Source: a virus
Virus record (IMG/VR): IMGVR_UViG_3300034103_000598
Location: 1-23,239 of that record
Length of the DNA: 23,239 nucleotides
Reading direction: 5' to 3' (one strand)
Positions 14,015 to 21,890 of the stretch are shown piece by piece. The notes under the pieces are model-generated. The model saw nothing but the letters and a program-made list of their open reading frames with translations, searched no databases and was not told the DNA's origin. A program made the translations under genes and the position numbers. The stretch's first letter is position 1; the number at the start of each line of letters is the position of its first letter.

Positions 14015-15073
14015 TTATACTGTTTCAATTTTTTCTAGTTGATCTTCAAAAGAAGTGATTCTACTCTCAAACATTTTACCAAACAATTCTAATGTTTCTG
14101 TTTGGAATTTCTCAAAATCATTGATTGATTCAATTGTTAAATCCATATTAGAGAACAATTCAGGATTTAAATTATCTTCTAACCAATTTTGGATATAATC
14201 AGATAATACATCAACAATAATTGTTTTATTATTTACCCACAGACCATTGTCTTCGTTCATCCATGACGGTACATAGTCAGGAACTAAACCTAATACTGGA
14301 ATACCCATTTTCATAGACTCTAATGGGAAAGTTCCAAAAGAACTTGTTTGGTCAATCCAAACAGAGATAAAGCTATCTTTCATTGCTTCACTAAATTCTT
14401 CTTCAGACAAACCTCTTAAATCTCTAAATGTGATCCATCTATATTGTGGGAATTTAGCATAAAATGTTTTGATTAGATTAGTCGTATCTCTATGGTCTCT
14501 TGTGTGAATGTTCACAATAGTTTTAGGCGGGAAGACATTCTTTTGGAATGTATCTGAAACATATGGTGAAATAACATCAACATATACATTTCTCATAACT
14601 GACTCAATAAGTTCTTTTTGTTTGTTAGAAGTTGTGATACATTTGTAGAACCCTAATTGACTCCAAGTTTGACCTGGTTGTAAAGTCTCAAATATATGGT
14701 CAAATGCTTGACAAAGAACAATTTTACCACAAGGTAATTTAGTAATTTGGTCCATGATAAAACCATAAATTTCAGGAATGATAATTAAATCATCTGGTGA
14801 AATTTCTAAACTAGTACCCTCAATGGCTCTGTGTTCTAATTCAGACATATACTCGTCTCCTAACCAAGTCTCAACACCATAGTATTCAGGTTTTTCATGA
14901 AGGATAATTGAGTTATATCCGTTTCTTTTTAATGTTAATGCCATTTGGTAAATGTATCTAACAGATGCCTTAGCGTTTCCTTTTGTGTCTTGTACTATGA
15001 AATAAATTCTAGACAACTTTTCTTTCATGTTGTTGATAGAATTTTCCAATTTTGTGATTTGTTCTGTATTCAT
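14015..15073 (-). CDS. GT-B fold glycosyltransferase (GT4-like)
   Basis: A 352-residue protein. Residues 1-20 form a helix. From 21 there is a Rossmann-like N-domain (RIYFIVQDTKGNAKASVRYI with L-x-R-N-G-Y-N-S-I-I-L-H). The C-domain contains S-S-F-G-T-F-P-L-E-S-M-K-M-G-I-P-V-L-G (244-262), the donor-binding signature of GT4-like retaining transferases (in which an E-x7-E-like helix precedes G-x-P-V). A DIISPYVSD-like linker lies between (about 166-174). The sugar donor is not predictable. It has neighbours on both sides with short spacing and is likely co-transcribed with the GT2 gene. Confidence 0.75.
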   Translation of the reverse strand: MNTEQITKLENSINNMKEKLSRIYFIVQDTKGNAKASVRYIYQMALTLKRNGYNSIILHEKPEYYGVETWLGDEYMSELEHRAIEGTSLEISPDDLIIIPEIYGFIMDQITKLPCGKIVLCQAFDHIFETLQPGQTWSQLGFYKCITTSNKQKELIESVMRNVYVDVISPYVSDTFQKNVFPPKTIVNIHTRDHRDTTNLIKTFYAKFPQYRWITFRDLRGLSEEEFSEAMKDSFISVWIDQTSSFGTFPLESMKMGIPVLGLVPDYVPSWMNEDNGLWVNNKTIIVDVLSDYIQNWLEDNLNPELFSNMDLTIESINDFEKFQTETLELFGKMFESRITSFEDQLEKIETV

Positions 15074-15078
15074 ATCTA

Positions 15079-15333
15079 TTATAATTTATTTATTATTTTT
15101 TTCATTAGTAATGTATTAAAAGAGATTTTAAAAGGAAGGGTAACTTCATTAGTTTTGAAACCCATATTTTCATCAACCACTTCGTTTTCAGTAAGAATAG
15201 TTTCTACCATATTTTTTATCATCTCGTATTTAACTAAATGGATTTGGGATTCCCCACTTGTACCTACTAACTCAACTTCTTTTTCAATTTTATCTAAGTC
15301 GACGTAGTAATTTTCACCAAGAATTTTAAACAT
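15079..15333 (-). CDS. Hypothetical small protein
   Basis: An 84-residue protein with an N-terminal beta hairpin (MFKILGENYYVDLDKIEKEV), a short S/G turn (VGTSGESQIHLVKYEMIK) and a C-terminal basic helix. The family is not recognised. It overlaps the end of the HAD-like gene by 8 nt and lies 5 nt before the GT-B gene, which supports real translation. Confidence 0.65.
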   Translation of the reverse strand: MFKILGENYYVDLDKIEKEVELVGTSGESQIHLVKYEMIKNMVETILTENEVVDENMGFKTNEVTLPFKISFNTLLMKKIINKL

Positions 15334-15991
15334 TTTGTTTAAGGTTTTGTATTATCTGTTCAAATTCAGAAAGTGAAGAAATTTCATAATCTGATTTGAT
15401 TTGTTTATTGTAGGAAGTGTTAAACTTAACAACAATTTTACCTACAGGTTTTTCTAATAATAGAATAGGATCTGCGGTAAGTAAAATGTCTATTTGATCC
15501 CACATATTGTTTTTTGTTATTTCACTGAAAAAAACTACTTTTTCCAACAAACATCCAAATTTTGATAAGAAAAATAATGATGAGGGTTTTGATTTACCAA
15601 TTTCTCCTGAGACAACTATTAATTCATTTTTATCTCTTAAATTAAAATAAATTTCATTTAGTATGTTAAACGTTGTCATTTCTGTAGACGGTGCGTGACC
15701 AAATAATTCCATTGCATATTCCTCATACATAAAATTAAATAACTCGTCTTTACCCCTAAAAGAAAAATGTTTATCCAACTCTAAGGAATCTACATCAGAT
15801 ATTTGTTTATATTCAAACTTTTCTAACGTTTCTGTTATTGGTTTTGTATTACCAGACATATCAAGTTCATAGGTTGTTTGTGTAACCTCATCATCGGTGT
15901 TACTCTCAATTAGATGCTTTTCATATAGTTGAGTAAATTTACCGATAGTATCTCTTAATACACCATTAATATCAATCCCTATCTTCATCAT
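15326..15991 (-). CDS. HAD-like hydrolase with altered motif I
   Basis: A 221-residue protein with the HAD order. Motif I is IGIDINGVLRD (4-14), with the nucleophile Asp7 but Asn9 where most phosphatases have the second Asp. Motif II is likely LIVVSGE (Ser128), motif III K133/K135 in GKSKPSS, and motif IV the acidic WDQIDILLTADP (164-175). The size fits small nucleotidase-like or sugar-phosphate HADs. Loss of the Asp+2 acid/base residue may lower or change phosphatase activity. Start: ATG at 15991 or the next codon, 15988 (MMKIG). It overlaps the PhoH gene by 20 nt. Its substrate is unknown; neighbouring nucleotidyltransferase and PhoH genes suggest nucleotide or sugar-phosphate metabolism. 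Confidence 0.7.
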   Translation of the reverse strand: MMKIGIDINGVLRDTIGKFTQLYEKHLIESNTDDEVTQTTYELDMSGNTKPITETLEKFEYKQISDVDSLELDKHFSFRGKDELFNFMYEEYAMELFGHAPSTEMTTFNILNEIYFNLRDKNELIVVSGEIGKSKPSSLFFLSKFGCLLEKVVFFSEITKNNMWDQIDILLTADPILLLEKPVGKIVVKFNTSYNKQIKSDYEISSLSEFEQIIQNLKQNV

Positions 15992-16703
15992 ATTTTTGTA
16001 ATATTTTTGTAATTATTGGATTTCTAACTCCATCTTTATCTCCGAACTCAAAAATTCCAATACCATTAATTCCGTTAAATCTAATTAAAGCATCATACAA
16101 ACCTGAATGTTTTTTATCTTTATATCTATCGGTTTGCTCAATATCACCGGAAATAAAGAATTTAGTGTTAGTACCTATTCTTGTCAATAGTAATTTCATT
16201 TGTTTTGGGGTTGCGTTTTGAGCTTCCTCAAAAATTAAAATTGAATTGTCTATTGTCATACCTCTCATATATGCTAATGCAAATACCTCAATTACTTCAG
16301 CATCTTTTAATTTTTCTCTCGCTTCTTTACCAATAATTTTATTTAAAAGGTAATAAGACGGGAAGATGTATGGGTCTAATTTTTCTTCTAAGTTACCAGG
16401 TAGTGCCCCCAATTTTTCTTCAGCTTCAACAGCTGGTCTTACAATGATAATTTTATCATATCCATTACCATCATCTAATAAAAGATCCACAGCGGTTTTC
16501 ATCGCCACGTAACTTTTACCAACACCTGCAGGACCTGAACAAATTGTAATTTGATTATTCAACAAAGTTTCGGAATAAATTTTTTGATTTTCGGTTAAAA
16601 ATTTACCTTTTGGTCTTTTTTTAACTACTTGTGAGATTACATCTCTTTTAGAGTTCAAAGGAACGTAAGCTTCCTCTGTTGGTTGTGGTTTTCTTCTTGT
16701 CAT
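15972..16703 (-). CDS. phoH: PhoH-family ATPase
   Basis: A 243-residue PhoH-type P-loop ATPase, common in marine and T4-like phages. The N-terminal 35 residues are basic. FLTENQKIYSETLLNNQ leads into Walker A GPAGVGKS (57-64), the IIIVRPAVEAEEKLGALPG segment, Walker B ILIFEEAQN (155-163) and the SGDIEQTD sensor region (185-192). These are the family hallmarks. The cellular role in phages is unresolved: RNA helicase/RNase-associated or phosphate-stress functions have been proposed. It is 3 nt from the nucleotidyltransferase gene and overlaps the HAD-like gene, so it belongs to the sugar-gene train. Confidence 0.95.
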   Translation of the reverse strand: MTRRKPQPTEEAYVPLNSKRDVISQVVKKRPKGKFLTENQKIYSETLLNNQITICSGPAGVGKSYVAMKTAVDLLLDDGNGYDKIIIVRPAVEAEEKLGALPGNLEEKLDPYIFPSYYLLNKIIGKEAREKLKDAEVIEVFALAYMRGMTIDNSILIFEEAQNATPKQMKLLLTRIGTNTKFFISGDIEQTDRYKDKKHSGLYDALIRFNGINGIGIFEFGDKDGVRNPIITKILQKYDEDRD

Positions 16704-16706
16704 ATT

Positions 16707-17153
16707 TTATTTAACAAATCTTTTAGTGGATTCTTGTTCGTAAATCCTTGTTCTTAAACTACTTGTAGAAAAGTCATGATCTCTTTTGTTATAAATAAAT
16801 CTTATGTTTCTTTTCATACAAATATCTTTTGCAGTGAAGTTTTTATCTTTGTACTCTTCACCAATAATTCTAACATCAATATCTAAAGACGAGAATATGG
16901 TTTTTAATTCTTCCTCATTATTATAAGGTATAATTTTATCCACATATTGAACTGCGTCCAATTGAATGTACCTCTCAACTAAAGATTGGATGGGTTTGTT
17001 TTTTTCGGGTCTGTCTAATGATGGGTCTACTTGTAGAGCACATATTAGGTAATCACAATATTTTTTACATTCTTCTAACATTATTATATGACCTGCGTGA
17101 AGGAGATCAAATGTCGAACAAGTAATACCTATAATTCTGTTTTGTTTATCCAT
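16707..17153 (-). CDS. Cytidylyltransferase-like nucleotidyltransferase (TagD/RfaE type)
   Basis: A 148-residue nucleotidyltransferase. It has ITCSTFDLLHAGH with the HxGH motif (19-22), LVERYIQLDAVQYVDKIIPY (58-77), D-V-R-I-I-G-E-E-Y-K-D and STSSLRTRI (129-137), the counterpart of the ISTTxLR signature. Such enzymes join CTP or ATP to an alcohol or sugar phosphate, as in CDP-glycerol or ADP-heptose synthesis. The first motif has Cys-Ser-Thr rather than the usual G-x-F/T-F-D, a small change. It overlaps the GDP-fucose synthase gene by 8 nt. The activated product is unknown; no matching kinase is visible here. Confidence 0.85.
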   Translation of the reverse strand: MDKQNRIIGITCSTFDLLHAGHIIMLEECKKYCDYLICALQVDPSLDRPEKNKPIQSLVERYIQLDAVQYVDKIIPYNNEEELKTIFSSLDIDVRIIGEEYKDKNFTAKDICMKRNIRFIYNKRDHDFSTSSLRTRIYEQESTKRFVK

Positions 17154-18063
17154 TTTTTCTTACAATACTATAATTGTTTTCAAAAAATTCAATAGTTTCC
17201 TTCAGACCTTCATAGAATGGTGTGAATTTAAAGTTTGGTAGATAATTTTTAATTTTAGTATTGTCTGATGGTTTTCTAAACTGTCCATCGGGTTTTGAGG
17301 AGTCAAAAATTACATCCCCTTTAAAGTTCATTAATTCGGTAATTACATTAACAACCTCTTTGATCGATATTTCTTCAGAAGTTGATAATATTATTGGTTC
17401 ATTTTCGTTGTAGTTATATAAAACCCATTCGGTCAGTTTTGCAACATCTTTACTAAATATAAATTCACGTAAAGGTTTACCTGACCCCCATATCTTAAGT
17501 GGTGTTTTATTTTCTCTTGCCAAATAACACTTGTGAATTAATGCCGGCAACACATGACCATTTTCAAGATCATAGTTGTCATTTGGTCCATAGATGTTTG
17601 TTGGGATAACAGATTTATAATTTAAACCGTATTGTTCGTTGTAAGCCCTAATTTGAACGTCCGTCATTCTTTTTGCATACGCATAAGCATTGTTAGAAAA
17701 ATGTGGTTCACCTAAGTGAATCTTTTTTTCTGTTAGTGGGTAATCCACTTTGTCAGGAAAAACACAAGTCGATAAAAATGCCACTAAATTTTTTACGCCT
17801 GAAAGTCTCGCACCCTCAATTACATTTGTGTTCATCATTATGTTATTATAAAAGAATTCTCCTTTATAATTCATATTAGCACCAACACCACCAACTTTAG
17901 CAGCACAATGTATAATACCATCAAAGCCTTTCAACATTAGTCTGTAGGTTTGATCTCTATCGATCAAATCATATTGTTTTGAGGATGGTTTAAAATATTG
18001 GTCCCCAATAAATTCAGAACCTACTAATCCATTCCCACCTGTAACTAATATCTTATTTCCCAT
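17146..18063 (-). CDS. fcl: GDP-L-fucose synthase
   Basis: A 305-residue short-chain dehydrogenase/epimerase that turns GDP-4-keto-6-deoxy-mannose into GDP-L-fucose with NADPH. The nucleotide-binding motif GGNGLVG is at 9-15. The family segment HCAAKVGGVGANM is at 52-64, LSTCVFP (97-103) carries the catalytic Ser, and YAYAK (127-131) the Tyr and Lys. NIYGPNDNYDLENGHVLPAL and GSGKPLREFIF are specific to this enzyme. The length matches E. coli fcl (321). It overlaps the gmd gene by 11 nt, in the usual gmd-fcl order, so both steps are co-expressed. Confidence 0.93.
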   Translation of the reverse strand: MGNKILVTGGNGLVGSEFIGDQYFKPSSKQYDLIDRDQTYRLMLKGFDGIIHCAAKVGGVGANMNYKGEFFYNNIMMNTNVIEGARLSGVKNLVAFLSTCVFPDKVDYPLTEKKIHLGEPHFSNNAYAYAKRMTDVQIRAYNEQYGLNYKSVIPTNIYGPNDNYDLENGHVLPALIHKCYLARENKTPLKIWGSGKPLREFIFSKDVAKLTEWVLYNYNENEPIILSTSEEISIKEVVNVITELMNFKGDVIFDSSKPDGQFRKPSDNTKIKNYLPNFKFTPFYEGLKETIEFFENNYSIVRKNG

Positions 18064-19030
18064 AATATTCTACCCAATATTCAATCATTTCATCTAACAT
18101 AGTCTCAAAAGTATATTCAGGTTGCCATGACAACTCTTTTCTCAATTTAGATGAATCACCTTTTAAATTTTCTAATTCTTCAGGTCTAAAATGTTTTTCA
18201 TCAATAACAATATGGTCCATATAATCTAAACCTAATGAGCTGAAAACATAACTACATAGATCTTGAACAGAGTGAGAAACCCCTGTTGCACAAACATAGT
18301 CGTCAGGTTTATCTGATTGTAACATTAACCACATAGCATAAACATAGTCTTTTGCGTGACCCCAATCTCTAGTTGCAGATAGATTACCAATATTTAGTTT
18401 ATCTTGTAAACCAAGACTAATTCTAACCGCAGCTTTAACAACTTTGTTAGTCACGAAATTAGTCCCTCTTCTTGGGGACTCGTGATTAAACAAAATACCA
18501 TTCCAAATCTTCATCCCGTAAGAATTTCTATAGTTTCTACAGATATTGTATGAAAATACTTTGGCACACCCATATGGTGATACGGGATTCATTGCTGTAG
18601 TTTCTCTTTGGTATCCGTCTTCGTCAATTGTATTTCCAAACATTTCAGAGGAAGATGCTTGATATATTTTTGAGTGTGGTGAAACCAATCTAACGGCTTC
18701 TAATAAATTTAATGTCCCAACACCTGTAACATTTGTTGTATAGATTGGTTGGTCAAAACTAATTCTAACATGAGACTGTGCAGCTAAATTATAGACCTCA
18801 TCTGGCTGTACCATTGATAATACTTTAACTAAAGATGCCATGTCTGTTAAATCGGCATATTCAAGATGGATTAAATTTCCATCCCTTAAACTTTCAATCC
18901 TCGAAGATTGTGTTTCAGAAACAGAATTTCTTTTTACTGTTCCCCATACTTCATAACCTTTTTCTAAAAGTAATTCGGCAAGATATGATCCGTCTTGTCC
19001 GTTTATTCCTGTAATTAATGCTTTTTTCAT
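18053..19030 (-). CDS. gmd: GDP-mannose 4,6-dehydratase
   Basis: A 325-residue extended SDR enzyme for the first step of GDP-fucose synthesis (GDP-D-mannose to GDP-4-keto-6-deoxy-D-mannose). It has GINGQDG (8-14), the family segment VYNLAAQSHVRISFDQP, SSSEMFG (126-132) with the catalytic Ser and Glu, SPYGCAK (Y153, K157) and the specific NHESPRRGTNFVTNKV and ATRDWGHAKDYVYAMWLML. It appears complete, though somewhat shorter than E. coli Gmd (373). The start codon overlaps the stop of the DegT-like gene by 4 nt. The GDP-mannose must come from the host or from phage genes outside the window. Confidence 0.95.
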   Translation of the reverse strand: MKKALITGINGQDGSYLAELLLEKGYEVWGTVKRNSVSETQSSRIESLRDGNLIHLEYADLTDMASLVKVLSMVQPDEVYNLAAQSHVRISFDQPIYTTNVTGVGTLNLLEAVRLVSPHSKIYQASSSEMFGNTIDEDGYQRETTAMNPVSPYGCAKVFSYNICRNYRNSYGMKIWNGILFNHESPRRGTNFVTNKVVKAAVRISLGLQDKLNIGNLSATRDWGHAKDYVYAMWLMLQSDKPDDYVCATGVSHSVQDLCSYVFSSLGLDYMDHIVIDEKHFRPEELENLKGDSSKLRKELSWQPEYTFETMLDEMIEYWVEYYGK

Positions 19031-19662
19031 TCCTTAACTTTACAATTTTTAAAAATATCAAACTCAGTTAAATCTCTATACCCATTATTTTCATCTAAAT
19101 CTGATTTATGTTCAGGATAATTTTGCATCAAACATAATCCATGTGCCGCTTCTTGAGGCGTCATATACATATTCCACCCTATTGTATTGATATTATCTTC
19201 TTTATAATAAACTTCATTTCTACCTTCATATCTGGATTTTCTAAACCATTTTGCTGCTTCCTCATCGTCTGTCAATATCATCCCACCTTTACCAATACCT
19301 AAATTTTTTTTGATGTGAAATGATAAACACATAAAACTATTTTTTATAAACATATTAGATGTAAATCTTTTAGCGGAGTCGTATATTGGATAAGGTTTTA
19401 GTTGGTATAACCCTGACCAATGGTTGGTTTTTGGGGTCTTATCAAAAACTACACTTCCGCCAGCATTTATGATACTCATAGGTACTGATAGATAAGTTTT
19501 GGATGGGATAGTTACTTCTGTAACATTCAGGTATTTACAACATAAAAAAATAGCGTTTGTACAACTATCGACCGAAATTGCAAATTTAGCACCTGTATAT
19601 AGTGCTACTTCTTCTTCAAACATTTTTACAATGGTATACGGGTTGTGTTTTTTAATTGGCAT
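19027..19662 (-). CDS. Short DegT/DnrJ/EryC1-type PLP protein
   Basis: A 211-residue protein matching the N-terminal, PLP-binding part of sugar aminotransferases of the DegT family: F-E-E-E-V-A-L-Y-TGAKFAISVDSCTNAI, a TIPSKTYLSVPMSI strand-turn, YDSAKRF (the D-A-A-Q site), and SFHIKKNLGIGKGG, in which Lys119 matches the Schiff-base lysine. Typical members have 360-400 residues; the C-terminal domain is absent, and the protein ends with E-F-D-I-F-K-N-C-K-V-K-E. It could be a real minimal enzyme, a domain working with another subunit, or a decayed gene whose frame stays open. It is translationally coupled on both sides (overlaps of 11 and 4 nt), which argues against decay. It would make a dideoxy- or amino-sugar nucleotide. 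Confidence 0.8.
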   Translation of the reverse strand: MPIKKHNPYTIVKMFEEEVALYTGAKFAISVDSCTNAIFLCCKYLNVTEVTIPSKTYLSVPMSIINAGGSVVFDKTPKTNHWSGLYQLKPYPIYDSAKRFTSNMFIKNSFMCLSFHIKKNLGIGKGGMILTDDEEAAKWFRKSRYEGRNEVYYKEDNINTIGWNMYMTPQEAAHGLCLMQNYPEHKSDLDENNGYRDLTEFDIFKNCKVKE

Positions 19663-20338
19663 TTTTTCCTATATAAAATCCTGTTATATAATTTTTTTCT
19701 AAAAATGGTAAACCATGACTAAACATATTATTAAATTCGTCACTTTCAAAAATGTTACCGACTATTTTGTCATTTAAAAAATAATCATGAGACCACAATA
19801 CTTTTAGGTTATTAAATTTTTTTAATAAACGTAGTTCTTTTATTACATGATCATGGTCATGACAACCATCCTGTACTACAAAGTCATATGTATTATTTTC
19901 AATTAAAAATTGTAAAGAGTCGGAAATAATTTTATTAAATGGATATAAATTTTCTATATTACTATCAGGATAATCAATTATATCTATAGTGTCAATCTCA
20001 CATGGATAACCATCAAGATCATTGTTTTTACATGCTAATAAAATATGTTCAGTTCCACAACCTTTATGTGTACCTATTTCTAAAATTTTTTTTGGTTTAG
20101 TAAGTCTTATTGTGTTATACAACATTTTTAATTCTCTACGACCCGCACTATTATAATCTAAAGTATTTTCCCACCCATTTAAATTATTTTCATTTATCCA
20201 TTTATTAAAATTTTCTATTTCACATTCAGGAAACAATCGTTTGAATCCATCCCAATATTCACTCAACATGATATTTTCATCTTCGGTTTTTTCAGTCCAA
20301 GTGACTCCGAAATTTTTTTGCATTTCTAATATTGTCAT
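19652..20338 (-). CDS. Class I SAM-dependent methyltransferase
   Basis: A 228-residue protein with the SAM-binding motif ILEIGTHKGCGT (85-96), an acidic end of strand 2 (E-I-D-T-I-D-I), and FVVQDGCHDHDHVIKEL (153-169), the latter reminiscent of the Methyltransf_24/macrocin or CmcI-like group that methylates sugars and small molecules. Residues 1-80 are an N-terminal helical addition. Substrate unknown; a sugar or glycan hydroxyl is likely from the neighbours. It overlaps the acyltransferase gene by 4 nt and the DegT-like gene by 11 nt. Confidence 0.8.
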   Translation of the reverse strand: MTILEMQKNFGVTWTEKTEDENIMLSEYWDGFKRLFPECEIENFNKWINENNLNGWENTLDYNSAGRRELKMLYNTIRLTKPKKILEIGTHKGCGTEHILLACKNNDLDGYPCEIDTIDIIDYPDSNIENLYPFNKIISDSLQFLIENNTYDFVVQDGCHDHDHVIKELRLLKKFNNLKVLWSHDYFLNDKIVGNIFESDEFNNMFSHGLPFLEKNYITGFYIGKNAN

Positions 20339-21114
20339 TTTTTTGGTATAAATTTTATTAGTTTATTTTGTAAATCTTTCATAAATAAGATTTCTTCGTC
20401 GGTTCCTTTTTTGGTGTACGTTCTGTCAACAATATTAAAATAACTAAATTCATCTGAAATTATTTCAGAATCATTTTCAATTAGTTTTATTTTTTCAGAT
20501 AATTTAAACTGACTCATTATTTTTCTTCTTTCATGAATTGTAATTTCTCTAAATTGTGGCGTTATTTTATCTGTTAAATCTTTGGCTGGACTACCCCCAT
20601 AAATATGGTTAAATTCCATATTTTTTGTAATCACACTACCAACAAGAGCCATAGATTTGTCTTCGGCTATTATAGGAGATACAACACAATGACCAACAAA
20701 CCAAACGTCATTACCGATAATTAATTTTTTTTCTGATTCGTAATTACACCCCTCCAAAGGGTCCCCATATCTAATATGACTCCATAATTGTGAATATGCC
20801 CCAATACCACAATTATTACCAATTGTGACACCCCCAATACTATCTATAATAGTGCCTTGTCCTACCCATGCGTTATGACCTATCGACAATGGTTTATACC
20901 CATGAATATTACTGTGGTGATGTATTTTACAATAATCACCAATTGTTAATTCATCAATAATTATTTGGACATTGTCACCAATATAAGTGTTATCTCCTAT
21001 TACAATTTTTTTTGAGTTACCATTCAGTCCTCTAATTGTTGCACTTTCAGAAATAAAAACATTTTTACCTAATATTAAATTATCAACGTGGATATTGTTC
21101 ATATTTTTTTTCAT
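20335..21114 (-). CDS. Left-handed beta-helix acyltransferase (hexapeptide repeat)
   Basis: A 259-residue protein with at least ten hexapeptide turns ([LIV]-G-x4), for example IVIGDNTYIGDNVQI, LTIGDYCKI, LSIGHNAWVGQGTII, VTIGNNCGIGAYSQL and LIIGNDVWFVG. H-H-H at 65-67 may hold the catalytic histidine. The end of the helix is IYGGSPAKDL (171-180), typical of the sugar O-acetyltransferase type. A charged C-terminal helix follows (181-259). ATG at 21114 gives a 32-nt overlap with the upstream gene; the ATG at 21102 (MNNIHVDN) would cut it to 20 nt and is equally possible. It probably transfers an acetyl group to a sugar in the phage glycan. Confidence 0.85.
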   Translation of the reverse strand: MKKNMNNIHVDNLILGKNVFISESATIRGLNGNSKKIVIGDNTYIGDNVQIIIDELTIGDYCKIHHHSNIHGYKPLSIGHNAWVGQGTIIDSIGGVTIGNNCGIGAYSQLWSHIRYGDPLEGCNYESEKKLIIGNDVWFVGHCVVSPIIAEDKSMALVGSVITKNMEFNHIYGGSPAKDLTDKITPQFREITIHERRKIMSQFKLSEKIKLIENDSEIISDEFSYFNIVDRTYTKKGTDEEILFMKDLQNKLIKFIPKK

Positions 21115-21886
21115 ACCAAAAATCAGTTTTTATCCATTCATTTTTTACATTATGGGGGTTAATTTCCTTTTGAATAAACCCAATTTTTTTAGACTCATCA
21201 TTAATAATCTGAACAATTTCGTCTATATCAACTTTTACTTGACTCCCTTCTCTTAAATAATTTTTTAATCCTATTATTGATGGGAATTTATAAGGGGAAC
21301 TCATAACCGTTTTAATTCCCATTAAACCTAACTCTCTAACTGTAGTATAACCATGTTTACCTGATAAATTTAAACTTAAAAAACATTTATCATAATAATT
21401 TGTTTTTAGGTTTTCTAATGTATCGTAATATTTTGCATCACTAACCTCACCACCAAAAATTATTTCATAATTAATCTTTTTTTGAATTTCTAATATTATA
21501 TTTTTTTGAAACTCGATGGGGTCCCTCATATATGAATAAATTTTATCACCCAAAATTTTAGGTTTAAATATTGAATAATCTTGGTACTCAAATTCAATAT
21601 TAGCAAATTTATAGTTTTTAATAGGTTTTAATAATGGATCATTTATTATGAATAAATTATCAGAATTTTCTATATCATTTAAAGTTTCACAATCTGATGG
21701 AGTTATAAACTTAATAATTTTTAACCCTCTATGATCATTAATTTTTTTAATTTCACCAAGACCACCCCAAAAAAAGCAAGGACTGTTAATATCATAATAA
21801 TCAACAAATCCGTATCTTTTTTTTAGTCTATCCGAAAATGGATAGATGCCATGATTGGCCACGTTTATTTGTTTTATTTTTTTCAT
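21083..21886 (-). CDS. Probable glycosyltransferase, C-terminal GT-B-like part
   Basis: A 267-residue protein that I recognise only weakly. The C-terminal part (about 165-205: C-F-L-S-L-N-L-S-G-K-H-GYTTVRELGLMGIKTV) resembles the donor-binding region of GT-B transferases, where a G-x-x-x-x-R-E-L/E-A-x-x-x-G-x-P pattern is usual. The N-terminus (N-H-G-I-Y-P-F-S-D-R-L-K-K-RYGFVDYYDINSPCFFWGG) is compatible with a short Rossmann domain. It lies between a GT9-like gene and an acyltransferase, 4 nt downstream of the first. Alternatives: a sugar-binding or adaptor protein of the glycan system. Confidence 0.6.
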   Translation of the reverse strand: MKKIKQINVANHGIYPFSDRLKKRYGFVDYYDINSPCFFWGGLGEIKKINDHRGLKIIKFITPSDCETLNDIENSDNLFIINDPLLKPIKNYKFANIEFEYQDYSIFKPKILGDKIYSYMRDPIEFQKNIILEIQKKINYEIIFGGEVSDAKYYDTLENLKTNYYDKCFLSLNLSGKHGYTTVRELGLMGIKTVMSSPYKFPSIIGLKNYLREGSQVKVDIDEIVQIINDESKKIGFIQKEINPHNVKNEWIKTDFWYEKKYEQYPR

Positions 21887-21890
21887 AAAA

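Noticed and set aside
16775-16797. Minus-strand TATTTATA 12 nt before an ATG inside the nucleotidyltransferase gene
   Set aside because: The spacing is the same as at the virion genes, but the frame after this ATG encodes only seven codons and the box is part of an ordinary I-Y-N coding run; a chance match in AT-rich DNA.
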